The position numbers and the translations under genes are program-made. Below are positions 36,710-46,397 of a stretch of 64,000 bases of DNA, one piece after another. Location: positions 1 to 64,000 of the forward strand of contig JAYYDT010000038.1 in the NCBI GenBank assembly GCA_036160575.1. Reading direction: 5' to 3'. The DNA is from TMED26 sp002694075 (GTDB lineage: Bacteria > Pseudomonadota > Alphaproteobacteria > Thalassobaculales > Thalassobaculaceae). The first letter of the stretch is position 1. Each line of letters begins with the position of its first letter. The notes beneath the pieces are model-generated. The model saw nothing but the letters and a program-made list of their open reading frames with translations, was not told where the DNA came from and searched no databases.

Positions 36710-38185
36710 TCACGTGCCACAGAAGGTCTGCCGCACCACCTCCTCTTCGGCGGGCGGGGTCGCGTAACGTCCCCGTCCAGGTTGTTCGGTATAGGGCTGG
36801 CGAAGGACCTCCAACAAGGCCTCAAAAGGAGCCAGATCGCCGGCCTCGGCCGCGTCGAGGGCAGTTTCGACCAGATGATTGCGCGGGATATAACAGGGAT
36901 TAACGGCATCCATCGCCGCCTGGCGGGTGGTGTCCTCTGTGCCCGCCAACCGCGACCGCCAGCGCGCCAACCAGGCCCGTAGGTCGTCGCCGTCACCGAA
37001 CAGCGCGCGTAAAGGTTCGCTATCGTCGGCGGTCACCGATACCTGCCCAAGGCGCCGGAAGGCGGTGGTGAAATCGGCCTGGTGGTCGGTCAGCAGGCGC
37101 AGCCAATCGCCGATCAGCGCAAGGTCGTCTTGCCTGCTATCGGTGATGCCCAGCTTGGCCGCCATGTTTTCCAGATAAGCGCTTTCAAACAAGGCCGGGA
37201 AGCGGTCCAGCCCCTCCTTGGCGGTGGCCACCGCGCGGTCCTGATCGCCGTCCAACAGCGGCACCAGCGCCTGCGCCAGGCAGGCGAGGTTCCACTGCGC
37301 GATCCCCGGCTGATTGATATAGGCGTAACGACCGCCTTGATCGATCGAACTGAATACCGTTTCCGGGTGGAAGTGGTCCATGAAGGCGCAAGGGCCATAA
37401 TCGATGGTCTCGCCGGCAACCGACATGTTGTCGGTGTTCATCACGCCATGGATAAAGCCGACCGCCATCCATTTGGCGAGCAACGTCGCCTGGCGCGCGA
37501 CCACGCCGTCGAACAGCGCGCGATAGGGCGCGGCGCTATCGGCGGCGGCGGGATCGTGGCGGGCGATCACATGGTCGGCCAAGTGGCCGAGCGCGTCGAA
37601 ATCTTGGCGCGCGGCGAAGAATTGAAAAGTACCGACGCGGATGTGGCTGCTGGCGACCCGCGTCAACACCGCGCCGGGCAGGGGGCGCTCGCGAAACACT
37701 TCTTCGCCGGTGGCGACGGCGGCCAGCGCCCGGGTGGTTGGCACGCCGAGGGCGGCCATCGCCTCGCTGACGATGAATTCACGTAGCACCGGACCAATCG
37801 CCGCCCGGCCGTCGCCCATGCGCGAAAACGGCGTTGGGCCGGCGCCTTTCAATTGGATGTCTCGGCGACGGCCCCGGGGGTCCACAACCTCACCCAGTAA
37901 AATCGCCCGGCCATCGCCTAATTGCGGCACCCAGTTGCCGAATTGATGGCCGGCATAGGCCATCGCCAGCGGGCTGGCCCCGGTCGGCAGGCGATTGCCG
38001 GCGAGCATGGCCACCCCGTCCGGGTGGGTCAGTTGGTCGGCGTCCAGGCCCAGTTCGTCGGCCAGGCCGGTGTTCAGCGCCAATAGCCGTGGCGCGGCCA
38101 CCGCGGTCGGGTCCAGGCGCGCGAAAAATCGCCCCGGAAGCCGTGCGTAAGTGTTGTCGAAACGAAAAATTTCGCTCGCCGCCAT
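36710..38185 (-). CDS. selO: Protein adenylyltransferase SelO (YdiU family)
   Basis: A 491-residue pseudokinase-fold enzyme that AMPylates proteins in redox homeostasis. It shows [18 protein letters not shown] at the N-terminus, [20 protein letters not shown] (nucleotide-binding glycine-rich region), [18 protein letters not shown] with the catalytic lysine, [30 protein letters not shown] with the metal-binding Asp-Asn and DYGP, and [10 protein letters not shown] near the end. ATG 38185 gives the normal length; the upstream 22 codons look spurious. Confidence 0.96.
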   Translation of the reverse strand: MAASEIFRFDNTYARLPGRFFARLDPTAVAAPRLLALNTGLADELGLDADQLTHPDGVAMLAGNRLPTGASPLAMAYAGHQFGNWVPQLGDGRAILLGEVVDPRGRRRDIQLKGAGPTPFSRMGDGRAAIGPVLREFIVSEAMAALGVPTTRALAAVATGEEVFRERPLPGAVLTRVASSHIRVGTFQFFAARQDFDALGHLADHVIARHDPAAADSAAPYRALFDGVVARQATLLAKWMAVGFIHGVMNTDNMSVAGETIDYGPCAFMDHFHPETVFSSIDQGGRYAYINQPGIAQWNLACLAQALVPLLDGDQDRAVATAKEGLDRFPALFESAYLENMAAKLGITDSRQDDLALIGDWLRLLTDHQADFTTAFRRLGQVSVTADDSEPLRALFGDGDDLRAWLARWRSRLAGTEDTTRQAAMDAVNPCYIPRNHLVETALDAAEAGDLAPFEALLEVLRQPYTEQPGRGRYATPPAEEEVVRQTFCGT

Positions 38186-38262
38186 GGTCTGTGATCCGCC
38201 CGTCCTAAACCGCTCGGAGAAATAAGCGTTCTGGGCGCGCTTGGCAATCACCCAGCGGCTTG

Positions 38263-39582
38263 TTAACCGTCGCCGGCGATGACGTGGAAAAACCCTCCGC
38301 TGACCCGCCCGCGACGGCCGCCGCCGGCGCCAAGGTCTCTGCCGACACCGTCGCTGAGGTCGGCCAAAGCCGGTGCCTCACCGGCCGTCAGCACCTGCGA
38401 ATAATGGAACTCATGGCCGCGCAACACCGTGCCGGCGCGGCCGATGGGACAATCGGCGCGTAGCCGCGCCCGGCGATAGCCAAGATTCATTTTGCGCTGG
38501 GCGAAACTGGTTTCATGGCCCAGCAAGCCCAACATTTCATGGCGGTCACCGGCGGCGTCTTGCAGGCCGGCGCCCAACACCATGAAGCCGCCACATTCGC
38601 CATGCACCGGGAAGCCTGCGGCAAAACGGCGCATGCCGGCGCGAAAGTTTTCCGCCGCCGCCAGGGCGCCGCCATGCAGTTCGGGATAGCCGCCGGGCAG
38701 CCAACAGACATCGCAGCCGCGCGCCGGCGCTTCATCGGCGAGTGGCGAAAAAGGCACGATCTCGGCGCCGGAGGCCCGCCAGTGACGCAGCAAATGTGGA
38801 TAGACGAAGCTGAAGGCGCGGTCTCGGGCGAGGGCGATGCGCTGGCCCGGCGGGGCGATCATGCCGCCGCCGGCCGCCGCCGGTGGCGGCATTGCCAGCG
38901 GACGGGCGGCGGCGACCACCGCGTCCAGATCGACCCACTGGGTGATGGTCGCCGCGAGGCGGCTGACGAAGTTTTCCAAATCGGCGTGCTCGCCGGCTTG
39001 CACCAGGCCAAGGTGGCGTTCTGGCAAGGCCATCTCGGCGTTGCGCCGGATTCCGCCGAACACCGGTATGCCGCGCGCCTGGATGGCGGCGGCGGCCTGG
39101 TCGTAATGGCGGTCGCTGGCGACTTGGTTCAAAATCACCCCGGCCATGCTCACCGCGGGATCGAAGCTGGCGAAGCCATGGGCGACGGCGGCGGCGCTGC
39201 GCGACTGACCGGAGATGTCGAGGACCAGCACCACCGGCAGACCATAGCGGCAGGCCAGATCGGCGGCCGCGCCGCTTCGTCCGGCGGGTGCGTCAATGCC
39301 GTCGAACAGGCCCATGGCACTTTCGACGATGACCAGGTCACGGCCGCGCCGGCTGGTATCCAGCGCATGGTCCAACACCGCCGGCGGCATCGCCCAACTA
39401 TCCAGATTGACCCCCGGCGCGCCGCTGGCGGCGGCGTGGAACCCGGGGTCGATGTAATCGGGGCCGGATTTGGCGCCGGCGACCTCTAGGCCGCGGTCGC
39501 GAAGCGCGCGCAGCAAGCCGATGGTGACACTGGTCTTACCGGCGCCCGAGCGCGCCGCGCCAATGATCACGCCGGCGGTCAT
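38263..39582 (-). CDS. cobB: Cobyrinate a,c-diamide synthase
   Basis: CobB amidates the a and c side chains of hydrogenobyrinic acid using glutamine and ATP. The 439-residue protein starts with a P-loop-like [20 protein letters not shown], has [20 protein letters not shown], a central [12 protein letters not shown], and a GATase domain with LPGGYPELH and [12 protein letters not shown] (catalytic Cys). The start at 39582 was chosen because its frame above reads antisense to cobA. It overlaps the cobA stop by 4 bases, so these two cob genes are coupled. Confidence 0.95.
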   Translation of the reverse strand: MTAGVIIGAARSGAGKTSVTIGLLRALRDRGLEVAGAKSGPDYIDPGFHAAASGAPGVNLDSWAMPPAVLDHALDTSRRGRDLVIVESAMGLFDGIDAPAGRSGAAADLACRYGLPVVLVLDISGQSRSAAAVAHGFASFDPAVSMAGVILNQVASDRHYDQAAAAIQARGIPVFGGIRRNAEMALPERHLGLVQAGEHADLENFVSRLAATITQWVDLDAVVAAARPLAMPPPAAAGGGMIAPPGQRIALARDRAFSFVYPHLLRHWRASGAEIVPFSPLADEAPARGCDVCWLPGGYPELHGGALAAAENFRAGMRRFAAGFPVHGECGGFMVLGAGLQDAAGDRHEMLGLLGHETSFAQRKMNLGYRRARLRADCPIGRAGTVLRGHEFHYSQVLTAGEAPALADLSDGVGRDLGAGGGRRGRVSGGFFHVIAGDG

Positions 39583-40370
39583 GGCGCCAACGCCGGCAAA
39601 AGCTGGGCCCGCAGGTCGACGATGTCGCCGATGAAGATCAAGGATGGCGCGTGCAACCCGGCGCGCGCCACCGCACCGGCGATCGCGCCCAAGGTCGAGA
39701 CGACGACTTTTTGGTCCGGCAGGGTCGCCGACATCACCGCCGCCGCTGGCGTCGCCGGGTCCAGGCCGCCGGCCAGCAGCGCAGCGGTGATCAGCGGCAG
39801 ATTGCGCAGCCCCATGTAAATCACCATTGGCTGGCCGCTCGCCGCCAGCGCCGCCCAATCGACATCGTCATCGCTGGCGGCGGCGTGGCCGGTGACCAGG
39901 ATGATCGCCTTGTTGACGCCGCGCATGGTGGTCGGAATGACCGCCGCCGCCGCCGCGCCCGAAGCGGCGGTGACGCCCGGCAAGACGCGGAACGGCACCC
40001 CCGCCCGGGTCAGCGCCAGCGCTTCGTCGCCGCCGCGGCCGAACAAAAACGGATCGCCGCCCTTCAAGCGCAGCACCCGCTTGCCGGCGCCGGCGAGGTC
40101 GACCAGCAATTGGTTGATGGCCGGTTGTTTGATCGACGGCCGGCCGCCGCGTTTGCCGACGAAATGATGCTCGGCCTTTTCCGCCAGGGCGATGACCGTC
40201 GGGTCGACCAGCGCGTCATAAACCACCGCGTCGGCGGCGGCGAGGGCCGCCGCCACACCGAGGGTCAGGCAGTCGGCCCCGCCCGGACCGGCGCCGGCCA
40301 ACCACACCTCGCCCGGCCGAAACGGCGGCTGGGCGGCCAAAAGGCGATCAAGGGCGGGGGACAAGGTCAT
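39579..40370 (-). CDS. cobA: Uroporphyrinogen-III C-methyltransferase (SUMT)
   Basis: CobA makes precorrin-2 by methylating uroporphyrinogen III at C2 and C7 with SAM. In 263 residues: VWLAGAGPGGADCLTLGVA (SAM loop), ADAVVYDALV, RLKGGDPFLFGRGGDEA (the key 'GGDPF.fGRG' motif), VLPGVTAASGAAAAA and IPTTMRG. An N-terminal extension of 20 residues before the core is normal. Divergent from cbiD, with 53 bases between starts. Confidence 0.96.
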   Translation of the reverse strand: MTLSPALDRLLAAQPPFRPGEVWLAGAGPGGADCLTLGVAAALAAADAVVYDALVDPTVIALAEKAEHHFVGKRGGRPSIKQPAINQLLVDLAGAGKRVLRLKGGDPFLFGRGGDEALALTRAGVPFRVLPGVTAASGAAAAAVIPTTMRGVNKAIILVTGHAAASDDDVDWAALAASGQPMVIYMGLRNLPLITAALLAGGLDPATPAAAVMSATLPDQKVVVSTLGAIAGAVARAGLHAPSLIFIGDIVDLRAQLLPALAP

Positions 40371-40423
40371 GGGCGCGGGCTTTGCGGGTGACGGTGAAGC
40401 TCGCTTGTCCTATAGATTTCGCC

Positions 40424-41548
40424 ATGATCGGCAAGGGCGAAAATTTGCGCCGGGGATGGACCACCGGCGCCTGCGCGACGGCCGCCGCCAAGGCCGCGGC
40501 CATCGCCCTTGGCGGTGGCGATTTCCCCGATCCCGTCGACATCACCTTGCCGGGCGGTCAAACCGCCGCCTTCGCCCTGGCCGATCACTGGCGCGACGGC
40601 GACCGGGCGATGGCCGCCGTGGTCAAGGACGCCGGCGACGATCCCGATGTCACCCATGGCGCCGTCATCGTGGTGGTGGTGCGCCGCCTGGCGGCCGGCC
40701 AAGGGGTGATTTTCCGCGCCGGCGCGGGGGTCGGCACGGTGACCTTGCCGGGCTTGCCGGTGGCCCCGGGTGAGGCCGCCATCAACCCGGTACCGCGCCA
40801 AATGATCCGCGCCGCGCTTGGCGAAGCGGCGGCGCTGACCGGCGGCGGCGTCGATTTCGAGGTCGAGATTTCGGTCCCCGGCGGCGACGCTTTGGCGGCG
40901 CGCACCCTCAACCCCCGATTGGGCATTGTCGGCGGGATTTCGATTTTGGGCACCACCGGGGTGGTCATCCCCTATTCCTGCGCGGCCTGGATCCACTCGA
41001 TTCATCGCGGCATCGACGTCGCCCGCGCCGCCGGCCATAGCCATGTGATCGGCGCCACCGGCGCCAGTTCCGAAGCGGCCGCCCGCGCCTTCCATGGCCT
41101 CGAGGACCGCCAGATGATCGACATGGGCGATTTCATCGGCGGCATGTTGAAATACCTGCGCGCCCACCCGGTGTCGCGGGTGACCGTCGCCGGCGGTGTC
41201 GCCAAAATGACCAAGCTGGCCCAAGGCATGCTCGATGTGCATTCCAAACGCGGCCGCGCCGATATGGCCGCTTTGGCCGAACTCGCCGGCGAGATCGGGG
41301 CGGCGGCCACGCTTCGCCGCCGTTTGGCCGCCGCGCCTAGCGTCGCCGGTGCCTTCGATATCGCCCGCGCCGGCGGCCTCGATTTGGGCGGTGCCATCGC
41401 CGAACGCGCCTGGACGGTCGCCGCGCCGGTCTTGGCCGGCAGCGACAGTGCCCTTGAAATTCTGGTCTTCGACCGCGCCGGCGCGCTGCGCGGCCAGGCG
41501 CCGCTGCGCCCAGTTCATGGCGCCTCTCCACGAAAACGGCGCGGGTAG
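40424..41548 (+). CDS. cbiD: Cobalt-precorrin-5B C1-methyltransferase CbiD
   Basis: CbiD methylates C1 and helps to expel the two-carbon fragment during corrin ring contraction. The 374-residue protein has [19 protein letters not shown] at the start, [36 protein letters not shown], and [21 protein letters not shown]. No CobF is present, so CbiD fills that step in an otherwise oxygen-dependent gene set. ATG 40424 is chosen because the family begins just before 'LR.G.TTG'; TTG/GTG codons upstream (40382-40391) are possible. Its 3' end overlaps the convergent cobM by 34 bases. Confidence 0.92.
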   Translation: MIGKGENLRRGWTTGACATAAAKAAAIALGGGDFPDPVDITLPGGQTAAFALADHWRDGDRAMAAVVKDAGDDPDVTHGAVIVVVVRRLAAGQGVIFRAGAGVGTVTLPGLPVAPGEAAINPVPRQMIRAALGEAAALTGGGVDFEVEISVPGGDALAARTLNPRLGIVGGISILGTTGVVIPYSCAAWIHSIHRGIDVARAAGHSHVIGATGASSEAAARAFHGLEDRQMIDMGDFIGGMLKYLRAHPVSRVTVAGGVAKMTKLAQGMLDVHSKRGRADMAALAELAGEIGAAATLRRRLAAAPSVAGAFDIARAGGLDLGGAIAERAWTVAAPVLAGSDSALEILVFDRAGALRGQAPLRPVHGASPRKRRG

Positions 41549-42276
41549 TCGGCGGCGTAAAGGGCGCTGTCGCGGAGCCAGTCGTCGCGCAGGGCCGGCC
41601 CGACCAGAACAATCGCCGTGCGCGCGATCTCCTGTTCGGCGAAGCGCGCCGCGATATCGTCCAAGCGGCCGCGCAGGACCACCTGGTCCGGCCAACTGGC
41701 CCGCGCGACGATAGCGACCGGACAATCGGCGCCATAGAACGGGGTCAGGCGGGCGACAATCTCGTCCAGGCGGTGAATCGCCAAATGCAGCGCTAAGGTC
41801 GCGCCGGAGCGCGCGAACGCTTCCAAGGTCTCGCCCGCCGGCATTGGCGAGGCGCGCCCGTCGAGGCGGGTCAACACCAGGCTCTGGGCCAGCGCCGGCA
41901 AGGTCAATTCCCGCCCTAAGGCGGCGGCGGCGGCGCTGAACGCCGGCACCCCGGGGGTCAGCGTATAGGCGATGTTCAAACCTTCCAGCCGGCGGATTTG
42001 CTCGGCCACCGCGCTCCACATGGCGAGATCGCCGGAATGCAGGCGGGCGACGTCGTGGCCGGCTTGGTTGGCGGCGATAAACTCGGCCTCGATCTGATCG
42101 AGGGACAGGGGCGCGGTGTCGACCAGGCGGGCGCCGGCCGGGCAATGGGCCAGGATTTCCGCCGGCACGATCGAGCCGGCGTAAAGACAGACCGGCGCCC
42201 GGGCCAGCAAATCGCGCCCGCGCAGGGTGATCAAATCGGCCGCGCCGGGGCCGGCGCCAATAAAATGCACGGTCAT
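41515..42276 (-). CDS. cobM: Precorrin-4 C11-methyltransferase
   Basis: A 253-residue SAM-dependent tetrapyrrole methylase: [50 protein letters not shown] and [19 protein letters not shown] mark it as CobM/CbiF. ATG 42276 is coupled to the stop of cobL (ATGA). The upstream 135 codons of the open frame are antisense and out-of-phase cobL. It is convergent with cbiD, the stops overlapping by 34 bases. Confidence 0.95.
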   Translation of the reverse strand: MTVHFIGAGPGAADLITLRGRDLLARAPVCLYAGSIVPAEILAHCPAGARLVDTAPLSLDQIEAEFIAANQAGHDVARLHSGDLAMWSAVAEQIRRLEGLNIAYTLTPGVPAFSAAAAALGRELTLPALAQSLVLTRLDGRASPMPAGETLEAFARSGATLALHLAIHRLDEIVARLTPFYGADCPVAIVARASWPDQVVLRGRLDDIAARFAEQEIARTAIVLVGPALRDDWLRDSALYAADYPRRFRGEAP

Positions 42277-43517
42277 GGTTTCCGCCACATCCATTGAGTC
42301 ACCGGCATCGCCGGCCGCCAGGCGGTTAAGCGGCCGACCGCTTCGGCGTGTTGCACCGCGATCCGCCGCAACTGGCCGCCGTGGGTGGTGTGGCAATCGG
42401 CCAGGATCGCCTCCATTTGCAGGGTCACGGCATTGGCGACCAGCCGGCCGCCGGCCGGCAGGGCGGCCAGGGCGGCGGCCATGACACCGGGTTGGCTGCC
42501 GCCGCCGCCGATGAAAATCGCGTCCGGGCGCGGCAAATCGGCGAGCGCCGCCGGCGCCGCGCCGACCACCACCTGGAGTTGGGGCGCGCCCAGGTTTTCG
42601 GCGTTGACGCGCATGCCCTCGGCGCGCGCGGCCACCCGTTCGATACCGATCGCCGCCATCGCCGGGCCGGCCAGTAGCCATTCGATGGCGACACTGCCGG
42701 CGCCGCCGCCGATATCCCAGAGCCGTTGCCCGGCGGTCGGGCGCAGCGCGGATAGGGTCAGGGCGCGCAATTCCCGCTTGGTTAATTGGCCGTCATGGGC
42801 GAACCAGTCATCGGGCAGGCCGGGCGCGGCGGGCAGGATCGCGGCCGCGCCGGCTGTGGTGAATTCAATCGCCACCAGATTCAGGTCATGGACCGAGCCG
42901 AGGTCGAAATCGGCCGCCGGCCTCTGCCGCACGCGTTCCGCCGGGCCGCCCAAATCCTCCAACACGGTGAGCGTGGCGTGGCCGAGACCCAGCGCGGTCA
43001 AATAGTCGGCGATGGCCGCCGGCCCGGCGCCGTCGGAGGTCAGCGCCAAAAGCTTGCGCCCGGGCGCCAAATGCGGCCGCAGATGGGCCAGCGCCCGGCC
43101 ATGCAGCGAAAGGGTCGCCACCTCGGCCAGCGGCCAGGTCAGCCGCGCCGCCGCCAGGCTGAAGGCCGAGGGCGCCGGGATCACCACCATTTCATCGGCC
43201 GCGACATGGCGGGCCAAGGTCACGCCGACGCCATGCCACATCGGATCGCCCGAGGCCAGCACACAGACCGGCTGGCCGCGCCGGGCGAGGACAGCGGCCA
43301 TGCCGGGGTCGAAAGGGCTTGGCCAGGGCACCGCGGCGCCCTCGATCAACCGGGCCGCCAGGGCCAGGTGGCGGGTCCCGCCGAACACATGGTCGGCGCC
43401 GGCGATGGCGGCGCGCGCCCTGTCGCTAAGCCCGGCCAGGCCGTCAGCGCCGATCCCGACCACGGTTAGCCATTTTGCGGTTGGCGAAGCCGGGGTTTTG
43501 TCCCTAGAAATCGTCAT
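42273..43517 (-). CDS. cobL: Precorrin-6Y C5,15-methyltransferase (decarboxylating)
   Basis: The 414-residue fusion of a CbiE-type methylase ([39 protein letters not shown]) with a C-terminal CbiT-type methylase/decarboxylase ([32 protein letters not shown]). Both halves are complete. Start ATG occupies 43515-43517 and overlaps the start of cobK on the opposite strand: the four bases CATG serve both. Confidence 0.95.
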   Translation of the reverse strand: MTISRDKTPASPTAKWLTVVGIGADGLAGLSDRARAAIAGADHVFGGTRHLALAARLIEGAAVPWPSPFDPGMAAVLARRGQPVCVLASGDPMWHGVGVTLARHVAADEMVVIPAPSAFSLAAARLTWPLAEVATLSLHGRALAHLRPHLAPGRKLLALTSDGAGPAAIADYLTALGLGHATLTVLEDLGGPAERVRQRPAADFDLGSVHDLNLVAIEFTTAGAAAILPAAPGLPDDWFAHDGQLTKRELRALTLSALRPTAGQRLWDIGGGAGSVAIEWLLAGPAMAAIGIERVAARAEGMRVNAENLGAPQLQVVVGAAPAALADLPRPDAIFIGGGGSQPGVMAAALAALPAGGRLVANAVTLQMEAILADCHTTHGGQLRRIAVQHAEAVGRLTAWRPAMPVTQWMWRKP

Positions 43518-44283
43518 GAGCCATCATCTCTTGATTCTCGGCGGCACCACCGAGGCGCGCCAATTGGCCGGTGCCTTGGCGGCGCGCGGCGATCTGACGG
43601 TGACCATGTCCTTGGCCGGCCGCACCCAGGCGCCGGTGGCCCAGCCGGTGCCGGTGCGGCTGGGCGGTTTCGGCGGGGCGACCGGCTTGGCCGCCCATTT
43701 GACCGCCGAGCGAGTCGATCTGTTGGTCGACGCCACCCATCCCTTCGCCGCGCGAATGTCGGAACACGCGGTCGCGGCGGCGGCCTTGGCCGGTTGCCCC
43801 TTGCTGGCCCTGCGCCGCCCGCCGTGGACGCCAGGCGCCGGCGACCGTTGGCGCGAGGTGGCCGGCTTGGCCGCCGCTTTGGGCCAAATCGGGCCCGCGC
43901 CAAAGCGCCTGTTCCTGGCCATGGGCCGCCAGGAATTGGGACCCGTGGTCGACTTTCCCCAGCACCGTTACCTGGTGCGCAGTGTCGATCCGATCGTGCC
44001 GCCCCTGGCGGTGCCGGACGTCCGCTACATCCAAGCGGTCGGTCCCTTCGCGGCGGAAGACGAGACCCGCCTGATGCGCGAATACCGGATCGACGCGGTG
44101 ATCGCCAAAAACAGCGGTGGGTCGGCCGCCGCTGGCAAATTGGCCGCCGCCCGGACCCTCGGTTTGCCGGTCTATATGTTCGCGCGGCCGGCCCTGCCGC
44201 CGGCGCCGAGCGTCGCTGACGTGCCAGCCGCCTTGACCTGGATCGATCATTGGCGTGCCTCCGGCACGGCCCGCGCCGAATAG
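43516..44283 (+). CDS. cobK: Precorrin-6A reductase
   Basis: CobK reduces precorrin-6A with NADPH. The 255-residue product begins HLLILGGTTEARQLAGALA and has DLLVDATHPFAARMSEHAV, FLAMGRQELGPV and DAVIAKNSGGSAAAGKL, all standard CobK blocks. The ATG at 43516 directly precedes 'LiLGGT.EA'; a long open frame upstream is antisense to cobL. Its 3' end overlaps the convergent cobJ by 37 bases. Confidence 0.95.
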   Translation: MSHHLLILGGTTEARQLAGALAARGDLTVTMSLAGRTQAPVAQPVPVRLGGFGGATGLAAHLTAERVDLLVDATHPFAARMSEHAVAAAALAGCPLLALRRPPWTPGAGDRWREVAGLAAALGQIGPAPKRLFLAMGRQELGPVVDFPQHRYLVRSVDPIVPPLAVPDVRYIQAVGPFAAEDETRLMREYRIDAVIAKNSGGSAAAGKLAAARTLGLPVYMFARPALPPAPSVADVPAALTWIDHWRASGTARAE

Positions 44284-45011
44284 ACCAAGGGCCTTCGGCC
44301 TGGCCGCTCAATCCGCTGGGTCAGCGGGCCGCCGACGATCACACAGGTGGCCATGTCGGCCGGTTCCTCAGGCGCCGCCGCCAGGGTGGTGACGGTCACC
44401 GTTTCATCCGGCCGGCCGACCGCGCGGGCGAAAATCACCGGGGTGTCGGGGGCCAGGGAAGCGGCCAAGGTCCGCAGCGCCTGGGCCAATTGCCAGGGGC
44501 GGGCGCGACTCGCCGGGTTGTAGAGGGCGACCACCATGCCGGTGTCGGCGGCGGCGCGCAGGCGGCGGCAAACCAAATCCCACGGCTTCAAGTTGTCGGA
44601 CAAGGACAGGGCGCAAAAATCATGGCCGAGCGGCGCCCCCACCCGGGCGGCGGCGGCGAGCATGGCGGTGATTCCCGGCACCACCGCGATCTCCACCTCG
44701 CGCCAGGCGGCCGGGCCGTGGTCGATGGCCTCGCAGACCGCCGCCGCCATCGCGAAGACGCCGGGGTCCCCGCCCGAGACGACGGCCACCCGGGCGCCGG
44801 CGGCGGCGGCCGTCAAGGCCGCCTCGGCGCGGCTTAGTTCGGCCCGATTGTCGGAGGCATGGGCGGTTTGATCGCCACGCAAGGCCAACCGCGCCAGATA
44901 GGGGGCGTAGCCGTAAAACATCTCGGCGCCGGCGATTTCCGTACGCGCCTCGGCGGTCAAATAGGCGTCATCGCCGGGGCCGAGCCCGATCACCGCCAAC
45001 CGCCCGCTCAT
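44247..45011 (-). CDS. cobJ: Precorrin-3B C17-methyltransferase
   Basis: CobJ methylates C17 and drives ring contraction. In 254 residues: LAVIGLGPGDDAYLTAEA, GYAPYLARL, VVSGGDPGVFAMAAAV, VVPGITAMLAAAARVGAPLG and ALYNPASRARPWQL. The start overlaps the stop of cobI on the same strand (ATGA), in line with coupled translation cobN-cobG-cobH-cobI-cobJ. Confidence 0.96.
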   Translation of the reverse strand: MSGRLAVIGLGPGDDAYLTAEARTEIAGAEMFYGYAPYLARLALRGDQTAHASDNRAELSRAEAALTAAAAGARVAVVSGGDPGVFAMAAAVCEAIDHGPAAWREVEIAVVPGITAMLAAAARVGAPLGHDFCALSLSDNLKPWDLVCRRLRAAADTGMVVALYNPASRARPWQLAQALRTLAASLAPDTPVIFARAVGRPDETVTVTTLAAAPEEPADMATCVIVGGPLTQRIERPGRRPLVYSARAVPEARQ

Positions 45012-45754
45012 GGCCGGTCCCGCCAGCCGGCGACCAAGACCAGCGCGAAATAGGGTGCCGTCGTCGCACCGATCTCGGCCAAGGGTATGATTTCACTGTC
45101 CGCCATCGTGCCGCGCGCCACATAGGTGGCGTCGGCCAAGCGGCCGGCGTCGTGGATCGCCTGGCGCACCTTTGGCAAATGGCGGCCCAGCTTCATGATC
45201 ACCGCCGCCTCGCTGTCGGCCAGGCGACGGATCAATTCCGCCGCCTCCAATGTCGCCGGCAAGACCGTGACAATGTCGTCGCCCTGACAAATCGGCACAC
45301 CTGCCGCCGACCAACAGCCGGACATGGCGGTGACGCCGGCGACCACCTCGGTCGGATAGCGACCGGCCAGGCGGTGATGGATATGCATGTAGGAGCCGTA
45401 GAACAGCGGGTCGCCCTCGCTTAACACGACGACCCGCCGGCCGGCGTCCAAATGGCCGGCGACGGCGGCCGCCGCATCATCGAAAAAGCCTCCGATGGCG
45501 GCGGTGTAGGCGGCGCTTTTGCGGTCCAATTCGGTGGTCACAGGGTAGAGCAGCGGTAGGTCAATGGCCGCCGCCGGGATGCGCGCGGCGACCGCGCGGC
45601 GGGCGTGACTGTCGTGGCCGCGTTTGGCGAAATAGGCGATCACATCGGCCGTCTCGATCAGCCGCGCCGCTTTGACGGTCAGCAGGTCCGGATCACCTGG
45701 GCCGGTGCCGACGCCGAACAGGCGGGCTTGCGGGGCGGGACTATCGGTCATCAT
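45008..45754 (-). CDS. cobI: Precorrin-2 C20-methyltransferase
   Basis: A 248-residue SAM methylase: LFGVGTGPGDPDLLTVKAAR, ADVIAYFAKRGHDSHAR, VVLSEGDPLFYGSYMHIHHR, and VVAGVTAMSGCWSAAGVP. Its length and motifs fit CobI/CbiL. The start is one of two adjacent methionines (45754, 45751). The longer frame to 45961 runs over cobH antisense-free sequence but has no family signal. cobH ends 7 bases upstream. Confidence 0.95.
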   Translation of the reverse strand: MMTDSPAPQARLFGVGTGPGDPDLLTVKAARLIETADVIAYFAKRGHDSHARRAVAARIPAAAIDLPLLYPVTTELDRKSAAYTAAIGGFFDDAAAAVAGHLDAGRRVVVLSEGDPLFYGSYMHIHHRLAGRYPTEVVAGVTAMSGCWSAAGVPICQGDDIVTVLPATLEAAELIRRLADSEAAVIMKLGRHLPKVRQAIHDAGRLADATYVARGTMADSEIIPLAEIGATTAPYFALVLVAGWRDRP

Positions 45755-45761
45755 CGTGTCC

Positions 45762-46397
45762 TTAAATCCCCGGCCGGGCGAGGGCGTTGACAGCGGCGGC
45801 GGCGATCGCGCTGCCGCCCATGCGGCCACTGACGGTGGCCCAGGGAACCGCCCCGGCGGCGCCCTCGGCGAGCGCTTGTTTCGATTCCGCCGCGCCGACG
45901 AAGCCGACCGGCATGCCGATGATCGCCGCCGGTTTGGGGGCCCCGTCGGCGAGCATTTCAAACAGATGGAACAAGGCCGTCGGCGCGTTGCCGATGACCA
46001 CCAGGGCGCCGGCCAGGTCGTCGCCCCACAGTTCCATCGCCGCCGCCGAGCGGGTGGTGCCGCGCCGGCTGGCGAGGTCCGCCGTGCGGGTGTCGCGCAA
46101 GGTGCAGATCACCCGGTTATCGGCCGGTAGGCGGGCGCGGGTGACGCCGCGCGCCACCATCTCGGCGTCGCACAGGATCGCCGCGCCGCCGGCCAACGCG
46201 GCGCGGGCGGCCGACACCAGCCCCGGCGCGAAGCGGAAATGACGGACCGCCTCGACCAGGCCGCAAGCGTGGATCATGCGCACCGCCACCTCCGCCTCGG
46301 CGTCGTCGAAAGCCGACAAATCCGCTTCGGCGCGAATGATCGCGAAGGACTGGCGATAAATCGCTTGGCCGTCCCGTTCATAATGCCAGCCGCTCAT
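45762..46397 (-). CDS. cobH: Precorrin-8X methylmutase
   Basis: CobH moves the C11 methyl to C12, giving hydrogenobyrinic acid. 211 residues with IYRQSFAIIRAEADLS, VRMIHACGLVEAVRHFRF containing the catalytic histidine, DAEMVARGVTR, VIGNAPTALFHL and IIGMPVGFVGAAESKQAL. The start ATG 46397 overlaps the cobG stop (ATGA). Confidence 0.96.
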   Translation of the reverse strand: MSGWHYERDGQAIYRQSFAIIRAEADLSAFDDAEAEVAVRMIHACGLVEAVRHFRFAPGLVSAARAALAGGAAILCDAEMVARGVTRARLPADNRVICTLRDTRTADLASRRGTTRSAAAMELWGDDLAGALVVIGNAPTALFHLFEMLADGAPKPAAIIGMPVGFVGAAESKQALAEGAAGAVPWATVSGRMGGSAIAAAAVNALARPGI

